Source: Chthoniobacterales bacterium (lineage in GTDB: Bacteria; Verrucomicrobiota; Verrucomicrobiia; Chthoniobacterales; JAATET01). From it: a stretch of 49,563 nt of DNA. Location of the stretch: contig JAATET010000062.1 of the NCBI GenBank assembly GCA_015655545.1, forward strand, positions 1 to 49,563, read 5' to 3'. Each line of letters begins with the position of its first letter. Positions within the stretch are counted from its first letter, which is position 1. Position numbers and translations under genes: made by a program. The notes beneath the pieces are model-generated. The model did not search any database and was not told the origin of the DNA. It saw only the letters and a program-made list of their open reading frames with translations. Positions 1 to 10,358 of the stretch are shown here, piece after piece.

Positions 1-185
1 CATTTCTTCGGATCGAAGTCGTGGATCTCGCCGGCGCAGTGGGCGGTGGGCGGTGTAACCTCGAAGCGAGTGAGGCGGCCGATGCCGCTTTTCTCGGCCA
101 GCAAGCCCGCCCAGAGCGCGTCCTTGCCGATGCCGACGCAGGTGATCGGCCCGAGACCGGTGATGACGGCGCGCCGGCGGCTCAT
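1..185 (-). CDS. Beta-ketoacyl-ACP synthase (FabF-like), N-terminal part
   Basis: Only the first 61 residues are present; the gene runs off the left edge. The start MSRRRAVITGLGPITCVG is the standard opening of KAS-II type condensing enzymes, which extend acyl-ACP chains by decarboxylative condensation with malonyl-ACP. The catalytic Cys-His-His residues lie outside the window. The start codon (183-185) overlaps the stop of the upstream SRPBCC gene as ATGA, so it is the fourth gene of a tightly coupled operon. Whether it is the housekeeping FabF or a specialised polyketide or lipid ketosynthase cannot be told from this fragment; the unusual operon partners favour a specialised role. Confidence 0.85.
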   Translation of the reverse strand, partial: MSRRRAVITGLGPITCVGIGKDALWAGLLAEKSGIGRLTRFEVTPPTAHCAGEIHDFDPKK

Positions 186-622
186 GCGTTTGCTTCGAGG
201 TGAGTTTTGAATGAGCGCAGCGTTTTGTTGGCGATGTTGTCGATGAAGAAACCGCCGATGAGGGGATCGACGAACGGCGCGAGGACGGGGATGCGGAATT
301 TTAAAACGTGGACGATGCGAACGAGCGTGCCTTCGGGTTTTTCGTCGAACGACCAGACAACGGTCATTCCTTTCGTGAAGGCTTTCAGGTGGACGAAACG
401 AATCTCGAGCCGCTCGCGGTCGATGATCTGCTCGGACGTCCAGGAAATCGGAAGGCCGTCGCGGGTGGCGGCCATTTTCACGAGGTGGCGGTCGTCGCTC
501 CGCTGGAGATACGTGATGTAGCGATAGTGCGGAAGCAGCTCGGGCCAGAGCGAGAGGTCGGAGGTGACGTCGAAGATGCGTTGCTTCGGCGCGCGGATGA
601 GGATGGAGCTCTCGGTATTCAT
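182..622 (-). CDS. SRPBCC-fold (polyketide cyclase/coenzyme Q-binding type) protein
   Basis: The protein has 146 residues, starting MNTESSILIRAP. The opening ILIRAPKQRIFDVTSDLSLWPELLPHYR is split here only by its typical elements: an N-terminal beta strand, then the helix with the W-P-L-P pattern seen in SRPBCC/START-like ligand-binding proteins. The C-terminal half ends in the long helix typical of the fold. Such proteins bind lipids, quinones or polyketide intermediates in a hydrophobic cavity. The start was chosen because its ATG (620-622) overlaps the TGA of the RibD_C gene, and its own TGA overlaps the ketosynthase start. The ligand is unknown; the ketosynthase next to it suggests an acyl or polyketide intermediate. 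Confidence 0.7.
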   Translation of the reverse strand: MNTESSILIRAPKQRIFDVTSDLSLWPELLPHYRYITYLQRSDDRHLVKMAATRDGLPISWTSEQIIDRERLEIRFVHLKAFTKGMTVVWSFDEKPEGTLVRIVHVLKFRIPVLAPFVDPLIGGFFIDNIANKTLRSFKTHLEANA

Positions 623-1311
623 TGACGGATGGCGCGGTATCTCAGGAAGCATTCGCCGGCGATCACGCGCAGGGATTCGAGATGGAAGTGCGCGATGGAG
701 CGGAGGAAGCCGGGTTTTGTTCCCGTGAGAGTGGGCGCTTTCTTTCCGCCGAAAACGATCGGAGCGACGGTGAGGTGGAGAAGGTCGAGAGCGTCGATTT
801 CGATGAGCGAACGCAGCAGGGTCGGGCCGCCTTCGCAGAGCACGGTGCGGATGTCGTAAATGCCGCGCAGCGCGGAAAGGACGTCTTCGATGGGGATGGT
901 TTTCGCGTCGAGAAGATGGAGATCGCAATGAGGCAACAACGCCTGTCGGGTGGCTTCGGGCATGCGAACCGTGCTGAAGACGATGCGGCGCGCGCCGGGG
1001 CTCTGGAAAACTTTCCACGACGGATCGAGGTCGCCGCGATTGCTCACGATGACGCGCAGCGGCTGTGCCGGCAGACCTTTGGCGCGGCGCCTGGCCTGGA
1101 GCGCGCGATCGCGCAAGGTCATGCTCATCGTGTCGGTGGCGATGGTATTGCGGCCGACGAGGATCGCGTCGGCGGTGGCGCGGATTTCCAGCAGCCGCTG
1201 CTTGTCGCGCGGGGAGGTGAAGGTGGCCGGGGTGTGGTTGCGCGTGGAGACTTTGCCGTCGGCGGTGATGGCGAAATTCGCGATCACTTTGGGGCGGTCG
1301 CGCCGGTTCAT
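619..1311 (-). CDS. RibD C-terminal domain family reductase (standalone)
   Basis: The protein has 230 residues. It begins PKVIANFAITADGKVS, matching the first strand and ADGK motif of the RibD_C/dihydrofolate-reductase-like fold; ILVGRNTI and the late VLCEGGPTLL motif (EGG, NADPH and substrate binding) are also present. The family includes the reductase of riboflavin synthesis (pyrimidine ring reduction using NADPH), but here no deaminase domain is attached and no other rib gene is nearby. It is therefore probably a stand-alone NAD(P)H reductase. Both ends overlap neighbouring genes by 4 nt (ATGA), indicating one operon with the SRPBCC and ketosynthase genes. Confidence 0.8.
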   Translation of the reverse strand: MNRRDRPKVIANFAITADGKVSTRNHTPATFTSPRDKQRLLEIRATADAILVGRNTIATDTMSMTLRDRALQARRRAKGLPAQPLRVIVSNRGDLDPSWKVFQSPGARRIVFSTVRMPEATRQALLPHCDLHLLDAKTIPIEDVLSALRGIYDIRTVLCEGGPTLLRSLIEIDALDLLHLTVAPIVFGGKKAPTLTGTKPGFLRSIAHFHLESLRVIAGECFLRYRAIRQ

Positions 1312-2327
1312 GGCGCGGGATGCCCGGCGGCTTCCCGTGTGGCGGCGGACATTTCCTGCAAGGTCGCAGTCTGGCCATCCGACGGGCGGTAGGTGAGATA
1401 GACCAGCCCGCCGACGAGCCCCCATACGACGATGATGAGATAGCCGCCCATGCCGATGAGGGTGGCGAGCTCGGGGGAGGTGCCGTGGAGGTCGCCGAGA
1501 AGCTGCTCGAAAAGTTTTTCGCGCGCGCCGACGCCGGAGAAGCTGATCGGCAGCGACGTCATGACGTTTACGATCGGCATCACCGAGAGAATGTTCATCA
1601 GGCTGAGCTTCGCCATGAGCGCGCGGGCGGCGAAATAAAAGGTCGTGAAGAGCAGCAGATGCGCCGGGATCGAAAGGAGGAAGGCGGCGAGCAGGGTGCC
1701 TGGGGCCTTCGCGTAACGCTGGGTTGCCACGGCGAGATCGACGATGGCCTTGCGAAGCGGCAGGCGTTGCGGGAGCCGATTTTCCAGGCGCAGAATTGCG
1801 ACCATGGCGGCGACGATCACCACGGCGACGGAGGCGCCCAGGATGAAGCCGATGGTCGCGACGAGGCCCATGGCGATCGGCGATCGCGCGAGCTCGTGCC
1901 ATTGGACGGCGACGACCACGACGGAGACGAGGGCCAGGGCCAGGAGGCCGATCACGCGATCGAATGCGATGCTGAGAAAAGCGCCGGCTTTGTCGCGGCC
2001 GGCTTCCCGCATGGCGTAGAAAATTTTCACGACGTCGCCGCCGGTGGCTCCGAGCAGGAAGAGATTGAAAAACATGCCGACGAGAAGAAGGCGCAGGCAG
2101 CGCAGCCATCCGATGGGAAGGTCGACGGCGCGCAGGAGCAGATACCAGCGCTGCGTTTGCAGCAGGACGACGCCGCCGAGGCAGCCCAGGCCGGGCAGGA
2201 GCCACCAGAGATCGGCGTGGCGAAGGGCCGTGGCCATGCGGGCGCGTTTATCGGGGTCGTGGAAAATCCACCAAAGCAGCGCGAGGGAGATCGCGATTTG
2301 CAGGGCGGTGGTGAGCAGGCGCTTCAT
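1308..2327 (-). CDS. Lysylphosphatidylglycerol synthase-type / AglD-like multi-pass membrane protein
   Basis: The protein has 339 residues and many hydrophobic helices, beginning with MKRLLTTALQIAISLALLWW. The features GATGGDVVKIFYAMREAG (about residues 95-112) and SFSGVGAREKLFEQLLG (about 255-271) match the LPG_synthase_TM (UPF0104) family, which includes the flippase domain of MprF and AglD-like proteins. It is probably an inner-membrane lipid or glycolipid transporter, or a transferase accessory. It is the first gene of the operon and overlaps the RibD_C gene by 4 nt. The last 30 residues are polar and Ala-rich. The substrate is unknown. Confidence 0.75.
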   Translation of the reverse strand: MKRLLTTALQIAISLALLWWIFHDPDKRARMATALRHADLWWLLPGLGCLGGVVLLQTQRWYLLLRAVDLPIGWLRCLRLLLVGMFFNLFLLGATGGDVVKIFYAMREAGRDKAGAFLSIAFDRVIGLLALALVSVVVVAVQWHELARSPIAMGLVATIGFILGASVAVVIVAAMVAILRLENRLPQRLPLRKAIVDLAVATQRYAKAPGTLLAAFLLSIPAHLLLFTTFYFAARALMAKLSLMNILSVMPIVNVMTSLPISFSGVGAREKLFEQLLGDLHGTSPELATLIGMGGYLIIVVWGLVGGLVYLTYRPSDGQTATLQEMSAATREAAGHPAP

Positions 2328-2336
2328 GAAGATCGG

Positions 2337-2409
2337 ACCACAGAGGACACAGAGGGCACGGAGGGAAGGAAAGAATTAAACCTCGGTGTTCTCTGTGTCC
2401 TCTGTGGTT
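2337..2409. repeat. Intergenic inverted repeat with CACAGAGGACACAGAG arms
   Basis: The left arm ACCACAGAGGACACAGAG (2337-2354) is matched by its near-perfect reverse complement at 2391-2409. The right arm contains the stop codon of the sugar isomerase gene, since the minus-strand TGA is 2409-2411. It looks like a dispersed palindromic intergenic element, and it could also fold as a hairpin at the end of the isomerase transcript. Confidence 0.75.
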
Positions 2410-3320
2410 CAATCCCCGAATTCCTTGCGCCAGCGCTCGGCGGCTGCGGTGATTTCCGCGGCCTCGCGCTTGGGATGCAGCTCGATGACGAAGGGAATGT
2501 CCTTCGGGAAAAGCGGCACGAGCGCGGCGTAGTCGATGTCGCCGGTGAAGGGCACGAGATGGTCCTCGACCGGCCATTTGGCGTCGTGGAGATGGCAGCC
2601 GATGGCGCGCGAGCCGATTTCCTCGAGCCAGGCGCGGTGGTCGAGGAAGCCCATGTTGTGTTTGCGTTGGGCGTGGCCGAAGTCGTGCCAGTAGCCGCAG
2701 ACGGGGCCGAGCTTGTCGAGGAGCTCGGGGAACTCGCGCTCGGAAGGGAGCTGCTCGTAGGAGTCGCGGTTCTCGATGCCGAGGCGGAGGCCTTTTTCCT
2801 CGGCGGAAGCCAGGACGGGCTTGAGGGTCTCCCGCAAGCGGCGGATGTATTCGTCGGAGGCCTGCTCGCGCTGCTGGACGCCGCGCAGTTTTTCCTCCCC
2901 GTAGGCTTTGGACACGAACTGGCCGTTCATGATCATGGCGATGAGGCCTTTGGTGAACCCGCGCATCGGTCCGACGGAGCCGGAATGGAGCACGATGCGC
3001 TTCGCGCCGAAGCGCTGGGCGTAGTCGAGCGTTTGCAGCGTGGTCTTCACGGCGCGCTGGCGGATCTCGGGCTTGCTCGAGGTGAACTCGTAGCAATCGG
3101 GCGAGTCGCTCATCACCTCGATGGGCTGCGGGCAGAAGTTGTGCAGGGTGGTGAAGTTCACGATGCCGCGCTCGGCGAATTTCATCGCGCCTTCCATCAT
3201 GGGCAGGTTCAGGCCGTGGCTGAGTTCGATGTTGGTGAAACCGAGATCGACGATTTCGCGGAGCATGTCCTCGCCGCTCGTATGGCGGTGGGAGTTCCAG
3301 CAGGTGGAGAGGGCGAGCAT
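2409..3320 (-). CDS. Sugar phosphate isomerase/epimerase (xylose isomerase-like TIM barrel)
   Basis: The protein has 303 residues. It shows the AP-endonuclease-family-2 TIM-barrel pattern: LGFTNIELSHG (strand 2), AKRIVLHSGS with a metal-type His near residue 111, GLRLGIENRDS with the conserved Glu, GYWHDFGHAQ with Asp/His ligands, IGCHLHDAKWP, and FVIELHPK near the end. These fit a divalent-metal sugar isomerase or epimerase in the cytosol; the exact sugar cannot be told. It is divergent from the aldo/keto reductase gene, across a region filled by a palindromic repeat. Its stop codon lies inside another repeat. There is no signal peptide. Confidence 0.8.
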   Translation of the reverse strand: MLALSTCWNSHRHTSGEDMLREIVDLGFTNIELSHGLNLPMMEGAMKFAERGIVNFTTLHNFCPQPIEVMSDSPDCYEFTSSKPEIRQRAVKTTLQTLDYAQRFGAKRIVLHSGSVGPMRGFTKGLIAMIMNGQFVSKAYGEEKLRGVQQREQASDEYIRRLRETLKPVLASAEEKGLRLGIENRDSYEQLPSEREFPELLDKLGPVCGYWHDFGHAQRKHNMGFLDHRAWLEEIGSRAIGCHLHDAKWPVEDHLVPFTGDIDYAALVPLFPKDIPFVIELHPKREAAEITAAAERWRKEFGD

Positions 3321-3331
3321 TTTTGGAGTTT

Positions 3332-3426
3332 AATGAGGAATGCGAAATGGGAAATGCGAAATGGCTGCCCGACGAGTCGACGCGGAGCCTCGGCCTCCCG
3401 GCATTTCAAATTTCGCATTTCGCATT
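3332..3426. repeat. Dispersed inverted repeat, AATGCGAAATG family, copy 1
   Basis: The left arm (3332-3364) holds two tandem AATGCGAAATGG-like units, and the right arm (3401-3426) holds the reverse complement (ATTTCGCATTTCGCATT). The pair fills the space between two divergent genes. Related copies occur at 4480-4574, 10323-10358 and 46652-46682. Confidence 0.75.
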
Positions 3427-3453
3427 GTCCTGGCCGTAGGCTAGGACTTGGCC

Positions 3454-4512
3454 ATGAAATATCGCACGTTTCGCGGCTCAGATGTTCGGGTGAGCGAGGT
3501 CGGGTTTGGCCTCTGGACGCTTTCGACGGGCTGGTGGGGGACCTACACCGACGACGAAGCCGTGGCGCTGATGCGGCGCGCGCTCGAGCTTGGCATTAGT
3601 CTCTTCGATGCGGCGGATACGTATGGAAACGGACGCAGCGAGGAGCTGATCGCGAAGGCGTTCGACGGCCGCCGCGACGAGATCGTGATCGCGACGAAGG
3701 TCGGCTACGATTTCGTAAATCACGGCGAGGAGCGCGGGCGCGGACAGCGCGAGATCCCGCAGGATTTCCAGCCCGAGGCGATTCGCCGGGCGACCGACGC
3801 GGCGCTCCATCGGCTGAAGACGGACCGCATCGACATTTTGCAGCTGCACAACATCCGGATGGAGCAGACCGAGGACGATGCGCTGTGGTCGGTGCTCGAG
3901 GATTTGCGCGCGGAGGGAAAAATCAAATTCGCCGGCGTCGCGCTGGGGCCGGCCGTCGGATGGCTGGGCGAGGGCGTGCAGGCGATTCGCCGCCGGAATC
4001 CCGGCGTGCTGCAGCATATCTACAACCTGCTCGAGCAGCATCCCGGGGCGGCCATGCACGGGGCTGCGCGCGACGCGGGGGCGGATACCATGTTCCTGAT
4101 TCGCGTGCCGCATTCCTCGGGGATGCTCGAGGGAAAATATACCGCGGAGACCGTCTTCCCGCCGAACGACCACCGCAACCACCGCCCGCGCTCATGGCTG
4201 CTCAATGGCGTGAAAAAGGTGGAGCAGCTGCGCTTCCTCGAGCGCTCCGGCGTGCGCACCCTCGGCCAGGCCGCGCTGCTGTGGCTGCTCGCCGATGACC
4301 GCGTGGCCTCGACGCTGCCGAATATCTACAACGCGGAGCAGCTGGAGGAATTCGCGAAGGCTCCGGACCTGCCGCCGCTTTCCGCGGAGGAGCTCGATCG
4401 CGTCGCCGAACTCGTCGCGCGGAATTTCGGACTGGAGCTCGAGGAGTCGAAATTCAAGGGGACGATGGTGTGGGAGGAAAATGCGGAATTCGAAATGGGG
4501 AATGCGAAATAA
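3454..4512 (+). CDS. Aldo/keto reductase family oxidoreductase
   Basis: The protein has 352 residues. The catalytic tetrad of the AKR fold is visible: Asp52 and Tyr57 (LFDAADTYGNG), Lys82 (VIATKVGYD) and His132 (ILQLHNI). These enzymes reduce carbonyls or oxidise sugars with NADP(H) in the cytosol. The ATG at 3454 was preferred to an in-frame TTG 6 nt upstream. The last residues (NAEFEMGNAK) and the stop codon are encoded by the left arm of a dispersed repeat (4480-4512), so the natural C-terminus seems to have been replaced or extended by the repeat. The neighbouring divergent sugar isomerase suggests a role in sugar metabolism; the substrate is not known. Confidence 0.85.
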   Translation: MKYRTFRGSDVRVSEVGFGLWTLSTGWWGTYTDDEAVALMRRALELGISLFDAADTYGNGRSEELIAKAFDGRRDEIVIATKVGYDFVNHGEERGRGQREIPQDFQPEAIRRATDAALHRLKTDRIDILQLHNIRMEQTEDDALWSVLEDLRAEGKIKFAGVALGPAVGWLGEGVQAIRRRNPGVLQHIYNLLEQHPGAAMHGAARDAGADTMFLIRVPHSSGMLEGKYTAETVFPPNDHRNHRPRSWLLNGVKKVEQLRFLERSGVRTLGQAALLWLLADDRVASTLPNIYNAEQLEEFAKAPDLPPLSAEELDRVAELVARNFGLELEESKFKGTMVWEENAEFEMGNAK

Positions 4513-4574
4513 AATTCCACGCGGCCCGGCCGCCATCGATCATTCCGAATTCCACATTTCGCATTTCGCATTTT
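4480..4574. repeat. Dispersed inverted repeat, AATGCGAAATG family, copy 2 (overlaps a coding end)
   Basis: The left arm 4480-4512 (units ATGCGGAATTCGAAATGGGG and AATGCGAAATAA) and the right arm 4541-4574 (CATTCCGAATTCC, then ATTTCGCATTTCGCATT) are inverted copies. The left arm encodes the C-terminus and stop of the aldo/keto reductase. The right arm ends 4 nt before the start of the HAD phosphatase. Confidence 0.8.
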
Positions 4575-4578
4575 CCCT

Positions 4579-5262
4579 ATGAGCCGCCTTGCCCGCCTTG
4601 TCGGACTGCGCCGCCGATCGAAATTTCCCCCGTTTACCGGACCGGTGCGTGTGATGGTTTTCGATTTCGACGGGACGATTGCGGATACGTTTCAACAAGG
4701 CCTGGATATCCTCAATGGGCTGGCCGCGGAGTTCGGCTACAAGCCGCTGATCGGGGAAGATGTGGAAAAGGCGCGCGGCATGACGACGCGTCAGGTGATG
4801 AAATTTTTGGGAATTCCGAATCGGCGCCTGCCGGCGATTGCGAGCCGGGGGATTCGGGAGTTGCGAGGGCGCATCGGCAAAGTGCAGCCGATCGTGGGAA
4901 TGCCGGAGGTTTTGCGGGCGCTGCATGCGCGCGGCGTGCGGCTGGGCATCGTAACGTCGAACTCCGAGGAAAACGTCGGCGTGTTTTTGAAAAATCACGA
5001 TCTCGAAATTTTCGATTTCGTGCGCAGCAGTTCGCGATTGCTGGGCAAGGCGCGGGAGATTCGCCAGGCGATGAAGAAGGAAGGATTCGGTGCGGAGGAA
5101 GTGCTCTTCATCGGGGACGAGACGCGCGACATCGAGGCTTGCCGCCGCGCGCGCATTCGCTGCGCAGCCGTGAGCTGGGGCTACAACCTGCGCGGCTCCC
5201 TCGCAGCGCAGGAGCCGCATTTCATCTTCGACGCACCGGCGGAATTGCTGGCGGTGGAGTAA
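4579..5262 (+). CDS. HAD-superfamily hydrolase (phosphoglycolate phosphatase-like)
   Basis: The protein has 227 residues. All four HAD motifs are present: motif I VFDFDGTIAD (nucleophile Asp29 and Asp31), motif II IVTSNSEEN, motif III Lys in LLGKAREI, and motif IV FIGDETRDIEA. The cap between motifs I and II is a C1 helical cap, as in Gph-type phosphatases. It hydrolyses a small phosphate ester in the cytosol, and the substrate is not predictable. A basic 20-residue N-terminal extension precedes motif I. The gene starts just after a repeat and is followed by another inverted repeat. Confidence 0.85.
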   Translation: MSRLARLVGLRRRSKFPPFTGPVRVMVFDFDGTIADTFQQGLDILNGLAAEFGYKPLIGEDVEKARGMTTRQVMKFLGIPNRRLPAIASRGIRELRGRIGKVQPIVGMPEVLRALHARGVRLGIVTSNSEENVGVFLKNHDLEIFDFVRSSSRLLGKAREIRQAMKKEGFGAEEVLFIGDETRDIEACRRARIRCAAVSWGYNLRGSLAAQEPHFIFDAPAELLAVE

Positions 5263-5270
5263 TGAGAACC

Positions 5271-5342
5271 AAACAGGATTTTCAGGATTTTTGAGATTAT
5301 CAGGATGGATTTCCTCTTCTGTAAATCCTGCCGATCCCGTTT
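5271..5342. repeat. Intergenic inverted repeat with AGGATTTTCAGGATT arms
   Basis: The left arm is AAACAGGATTTTCAGGATTT (5271-5290) and the right arm AAATCCTGCCGATCCCGTTT (5323-5342); they are imperfect reverse complements (16 of 20 positions). It lies between the convergent HAD phosphatase and glycogen phosphorylase genes. It is a different repeat family from the AATGCGAAATG and CACAGAGG elements. Confidence 0.65.
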
Positions 5343-5357
5343 AGTTCGATCGGAGTC

Positions 5358-5379
5358 GGGCGGTTGGGGTCAACCGTCC
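5358..5379. terminator. Short hairpin between convergent genes
   Basis: CGGTTG-GGGT-CAACCG (5361-5376), extended by flanking G:T and G:C pairs, lies 20 nt from the stop codon of glgP. There is no clear T-run, so a terminator role for either convergent gene is only possible. Confidence 0.35.
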
Positions 5380-5398
5380 CTACCCTCCAGGGGATTTA

Positions 5399-7858
<2,460 letters not shown>

Positions 7859-7977
7859 CTGCGGATGGGCTGTAACGTGTAAGCTTGTTGTAAGCAAGTT
7901 GTGCACCATGAATCAATCAGGCGGCAAGAATGCCGATGATAAATCCAATCGATTTTAAGATCGCATTTGCTCCAAAG

Positions 7978-8006
7978 AAAAAAGCGGGCTGGAGCCCGCC
8001 TTTTTC
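7978..8006 (-). terminator. Rho-independent terminator (for the first NHL gene)
   Basis: The perfect 7-bp stem GCGGGCT-GG-AGCCCGC (7984-7999) is flanked by A-rich sequence on the left and TTTTT on the right. It can work in both directions. On the minus strand the hairpin is followed by a T-run, placing it about 50 nt after the stop codon of the NHL gene that ends at 8058. Confidence 0.8.
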
Positions 8007-8057
8007 AAGATAAACGTTGAGAGTGGGAACTCCGAATTCCCACCGAAGGAGGATGCT

Positions 8058-9641
8058 CTATTTCTTTTTCGGTTTCTTATATTTGACGCTAATCGACCCG
8101 GAAGCCGTGCGGCTGGACGTGGTCGCGGAGGTCGCGGTCGCGGTGAAGGCGATCGTGCCCCCCTGCTTCTTGGCCAGGGTCTTTGGCTTGGCCGTGACCG
8201 TGATCGCCAGTAGATTTGAACGGAAAAGCGGTGTGGTGAAAGTATTCGACAACAGTGCGCTGGTCACATCCTGACCTGCGTAGGTGAAGCTAAGGGTGGC
8301 CCGTTTTTTGGTCGCAGAGGGAATGCTCACGCCAGCGGTGAAGATGTCCGAGTTCACACTCGTATTGGCGATATAGAATGTGAAGACACTTTTCTTTTTC
8401 GTGGTCGAAAGCTTTCCAATCGCCGGCACCACGATGGAGGGGGTGCCAGGGGAAAGGGTAAAATTGATGACCCTGTTGTTGTTCTGATCGGCGACCCAGA
8501 GCTGAAGGTTGGAGAAGGTCATGCCGGTCGGCTTTGACACGCCAGTCTGGGTGGTCGTAGGATTACCGTCGTTGAAGGTCGGCTGCCCCAATACGAAGCT
8601 GGCTGCCGCTCCCGTGGTTATCGTTTCCCAGACCATGATGCGGTTTTGATTTCCATCCGCGATATAGACTCGATCCAAAATGTCGAAGGTCACGCCCAGA
8701 GGACCGGAAAAACCGTGCTGAGTAGTTGGGTTGTCTACGCCGGTGGTGATGAAACCGGGCTGACCGAGGACACTGCTGGCGACGGCCCCCGAGTCGGGCT
8801 GAGTGGCGACGGAAGTAAAGCACAGGACGCGGTTATTCAATGTGTCCGATACCCACATATTGCCCCGGCCATCGAGTTTCGCAAAAGTTGGCGAATTGAA
8901 GGTGCTGGCAGAAATGGTCGGGAAGTTTGCCGTGCCAACCAGGTAATTGGTCTGCCCGAACTGGCCCGTGGCATTGATCGCGGCGATCCCATTTCCAGTC
9001 GCGTAAGGATTGGCATATTTCAGAACGCGGTTATTTCCCTGATCGACCACATAAAGAGCGCCCTTGCCGTCAACCATGACCCCGGTTGGAGTTTTCATGC
9101 CGGATTGAGTCGTGGCGGCCGCAGAGCCACTAAAATCAACCTGTCCCAAAATGAGATTGGCTGAGGCGGCGGCTCCGGTTCCTGCACCGATGGTGGAAGC
9201 GTTCAGGAAACCCACGACGCGGTTATTGCCGGTATCCGTTACCCACAGCGTGCCTTGCGAATCGATCACGATGGCGTTGGGAAGTTTCAACGCGGTTTTG
9301 TCGACGGGCGTGATTGCCGTGGAATCGGTAAAATTTTTCTGACCGAACACGGCCTCCGCGCCCGCGCCAGAGGTAAAAGCGGCGGAAGAACTAAAGCGCA
9401 GAACCCGGTTGTTGGTCGAATCCGCGACAAAGAATTTTCCCGAGGTGGGGTCGATGGCGAAGTCGGTGGGCTTATTGAACTTTCCGACGCCGGCGCCGGG
9501 AGTGGATGTCACGAAATTTCCCTGCCCCCACAGAATGTTCGCGTTTTGCCCATTGGTGTATTGAGCATGGACCAGCGTGGAGCTGGCGACGGTCAAGGCT
9601 ACAAAAGAGAGCAGGAGGCGTGTGGGGAAGAGATGTTTCAT
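8058..9641 (-). CDS. Secreted NHL-repeat protein, paralog 1
   Basis: The protein has 527 residues with an N-terminal signal peptide (basic MKHLFPTR, hydrophobic core, cleavage likely after VHA). About six repeats of 60-70 residues follow, each with a blade signature such as LWVTDTGNNRVVGF and an inter-repeat ILGQVDF element; this is the pattern of NHL beta-propellers. The last 130 residues form a Lys/Thr/Ser-rich tail that ends KYKKPKKK. It is predicted to be exported and to mediate protein or polysaccharide binding; no catalytic residues are evident. ATG 9641 was chosen because it begins the signal peptide. Two paralogs lie at 11396-12877 and 13656-14657. Function is unknown. Confidence 0.8.
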   Translation of the reverse strand: MKHLFPTRLLLSFVALTVASSTLVHAQYTNGQNANILWGQGNFVTSTPGAGVGKFNKPTDFAIDPTSGKFFVADSTNNRVLRFSSSAAFTSGAGAEAVFGQKNFTDSTAITPVDKTALKLPNAIVIDSQGTLWVTDTGNNRVVGFLNASTIGAGTGAAASANLILGQVDFSGSAAATTQSGMKTPTGVMVDGKGALYVVDQGNNRVLKYANPYATGNGIAAINATGQFGQTNYLVGTANFPTISASTFNSPTFAKLDGRGNMWVSDTLNNRVLCFTSVATQPDSGAVASSVLGQPGFITTGVDNPTTQHGFSGPLGVTFDILDRVYIADGNQNRIMVWETITTGAAASFVLGQPTFNDGNPTTTQTGVSKPTGMTFSNLQLWVADQNNNRVINFTLSPGTPSIVVPAIGKLSTTKKKSVFTFYIANTSVNSDIFTAGVSIPSATKKRATLSFTYAGQDVTSALLSNTFTTPLFRSNLLAITVTAKPKTLAKKQGGTIAFTATATSATTSSRTASGSISVKYKKPKKK

Positions 9642-9775
9642 ACTGAAGTCGTGAGGCTGGGGAGGTAACGGAAAGGCACTGGTTGAAGTCGAGGATGGAA
9701 AAAAGGTCAAGAGGTAATAAGTCAAAAAGGTAACAGAGCAAATAACAAAGGCTGTCGGAGATCGTTAAAGCAATT

Positions 9776-10315
9776 TTAGACTAGTCCCAGCTTCATGCGG
9801 CCGGCCTCGGAGATCATGGATTGGTTCCATGGCGGGTCCCACACGAGATCGACGGCGGCGTCGTCGACACCGTCGAGGACGATGACTTTCTGGCGGGCGT
9901 CGGCGGCGATGGTCGGGCCCATGCCGCAGCCGGGGGCGGTGAGCGTCATTCTCACGCGCACGTTGGTTTTGCCTTCGGCGTCTTTTTCGACGTCGCAGTC
10001 GTAGATGAGGCCGAGGTCCACGACGTTGACTGGAATCTCCGGGTCGAAGACGGTCTTGAGCTGTTCCCAGACGGCTTCCTCGAGCGAGCCGTCGACGGCC
10101 TTCTTTTCGGATTTCGACTCGGCGGGATCGATGCCGAGCGCGTCGATGTCCTTTTCGTCGATGCGGGCGAGGCCGGCTTGGGTGGCGACGGTGTAGGTGC
10201 CGCCGAGGGATTGAGTAATAATGACGCTGGTGCCGATCGGAAGGATGATCGGGTTTCCGCTCGGGATTTGAACGGCGTCGCAGTCGCGGGTGAGGGTGAG
10301 TTCGCGTGAGTCCAT
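9776..10315 (-). CDS. sufT: Fe-S cluster assembly protein SufT
   Basis: The protein has 179 residues. The C-terminal 100 residues are a DUF59/MIP18 domain: VFDPEIPVNVVDLGLIYD, then MTLTAPGCGMGP with the conserved Cys, and a final VWDPPWNQSMISEAG motif. The N-terminal 75 residues (GNPIILPIGTSVIITQSLGG) match the SufT-type extension. SufT aids maturation of Fe-S proteins. It lies 40 nt downstream of the IscU-like scaffold gene, separated by one AATGCGGAATT repeat copy, and probably belongs to the same transcript. Confidence 0.88.
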   Translation of the reverse strand: MDSRELTLTRDCDAVQIPSGNPIILPIGTSVIITQSLGGTYTVATQAGLARIDEKDIDALGIDPAESKSEKKAVDGSLEEAVWEQLKTVFDPEIPVNVVDLGLIYDCDVEKDAEGKTNVRVRMTLTAPGCGMGPTIAADARQKVIVLDGVDDAAVDLVWDPPWNQSMISEAGRMKLGLV

Positions 10316-10322
10316 GGTTTTT

Positions 10323-10358
10323 AGAAATTCGAAATTCGAAATGGGGAATGCGGAATTA
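10323..10358. repeat. Dispersed repeat, AATGCGAAATG family, copy 3 (single arm)
   Basis: The units AAATTCGAAATTCGAAATGG and GGAATGCGGAATT occupy the gap between the IscU-like gene and sufT. The repeat supplies the stop codon of the IscU-like gene: the minus-strand TAA at 10356-10358 is part of the AATTA end of the unit. Confidence 0.65.

Noticed and set aside
1320-3599. Long plus-strand reading frame of 759 codons opposite the isomerase and flippase-like genes
   Set aside because: It is antisense to two clear genes, has an acidic, repetitive composition typical of GC-rich shadows, and no start or domain fits.
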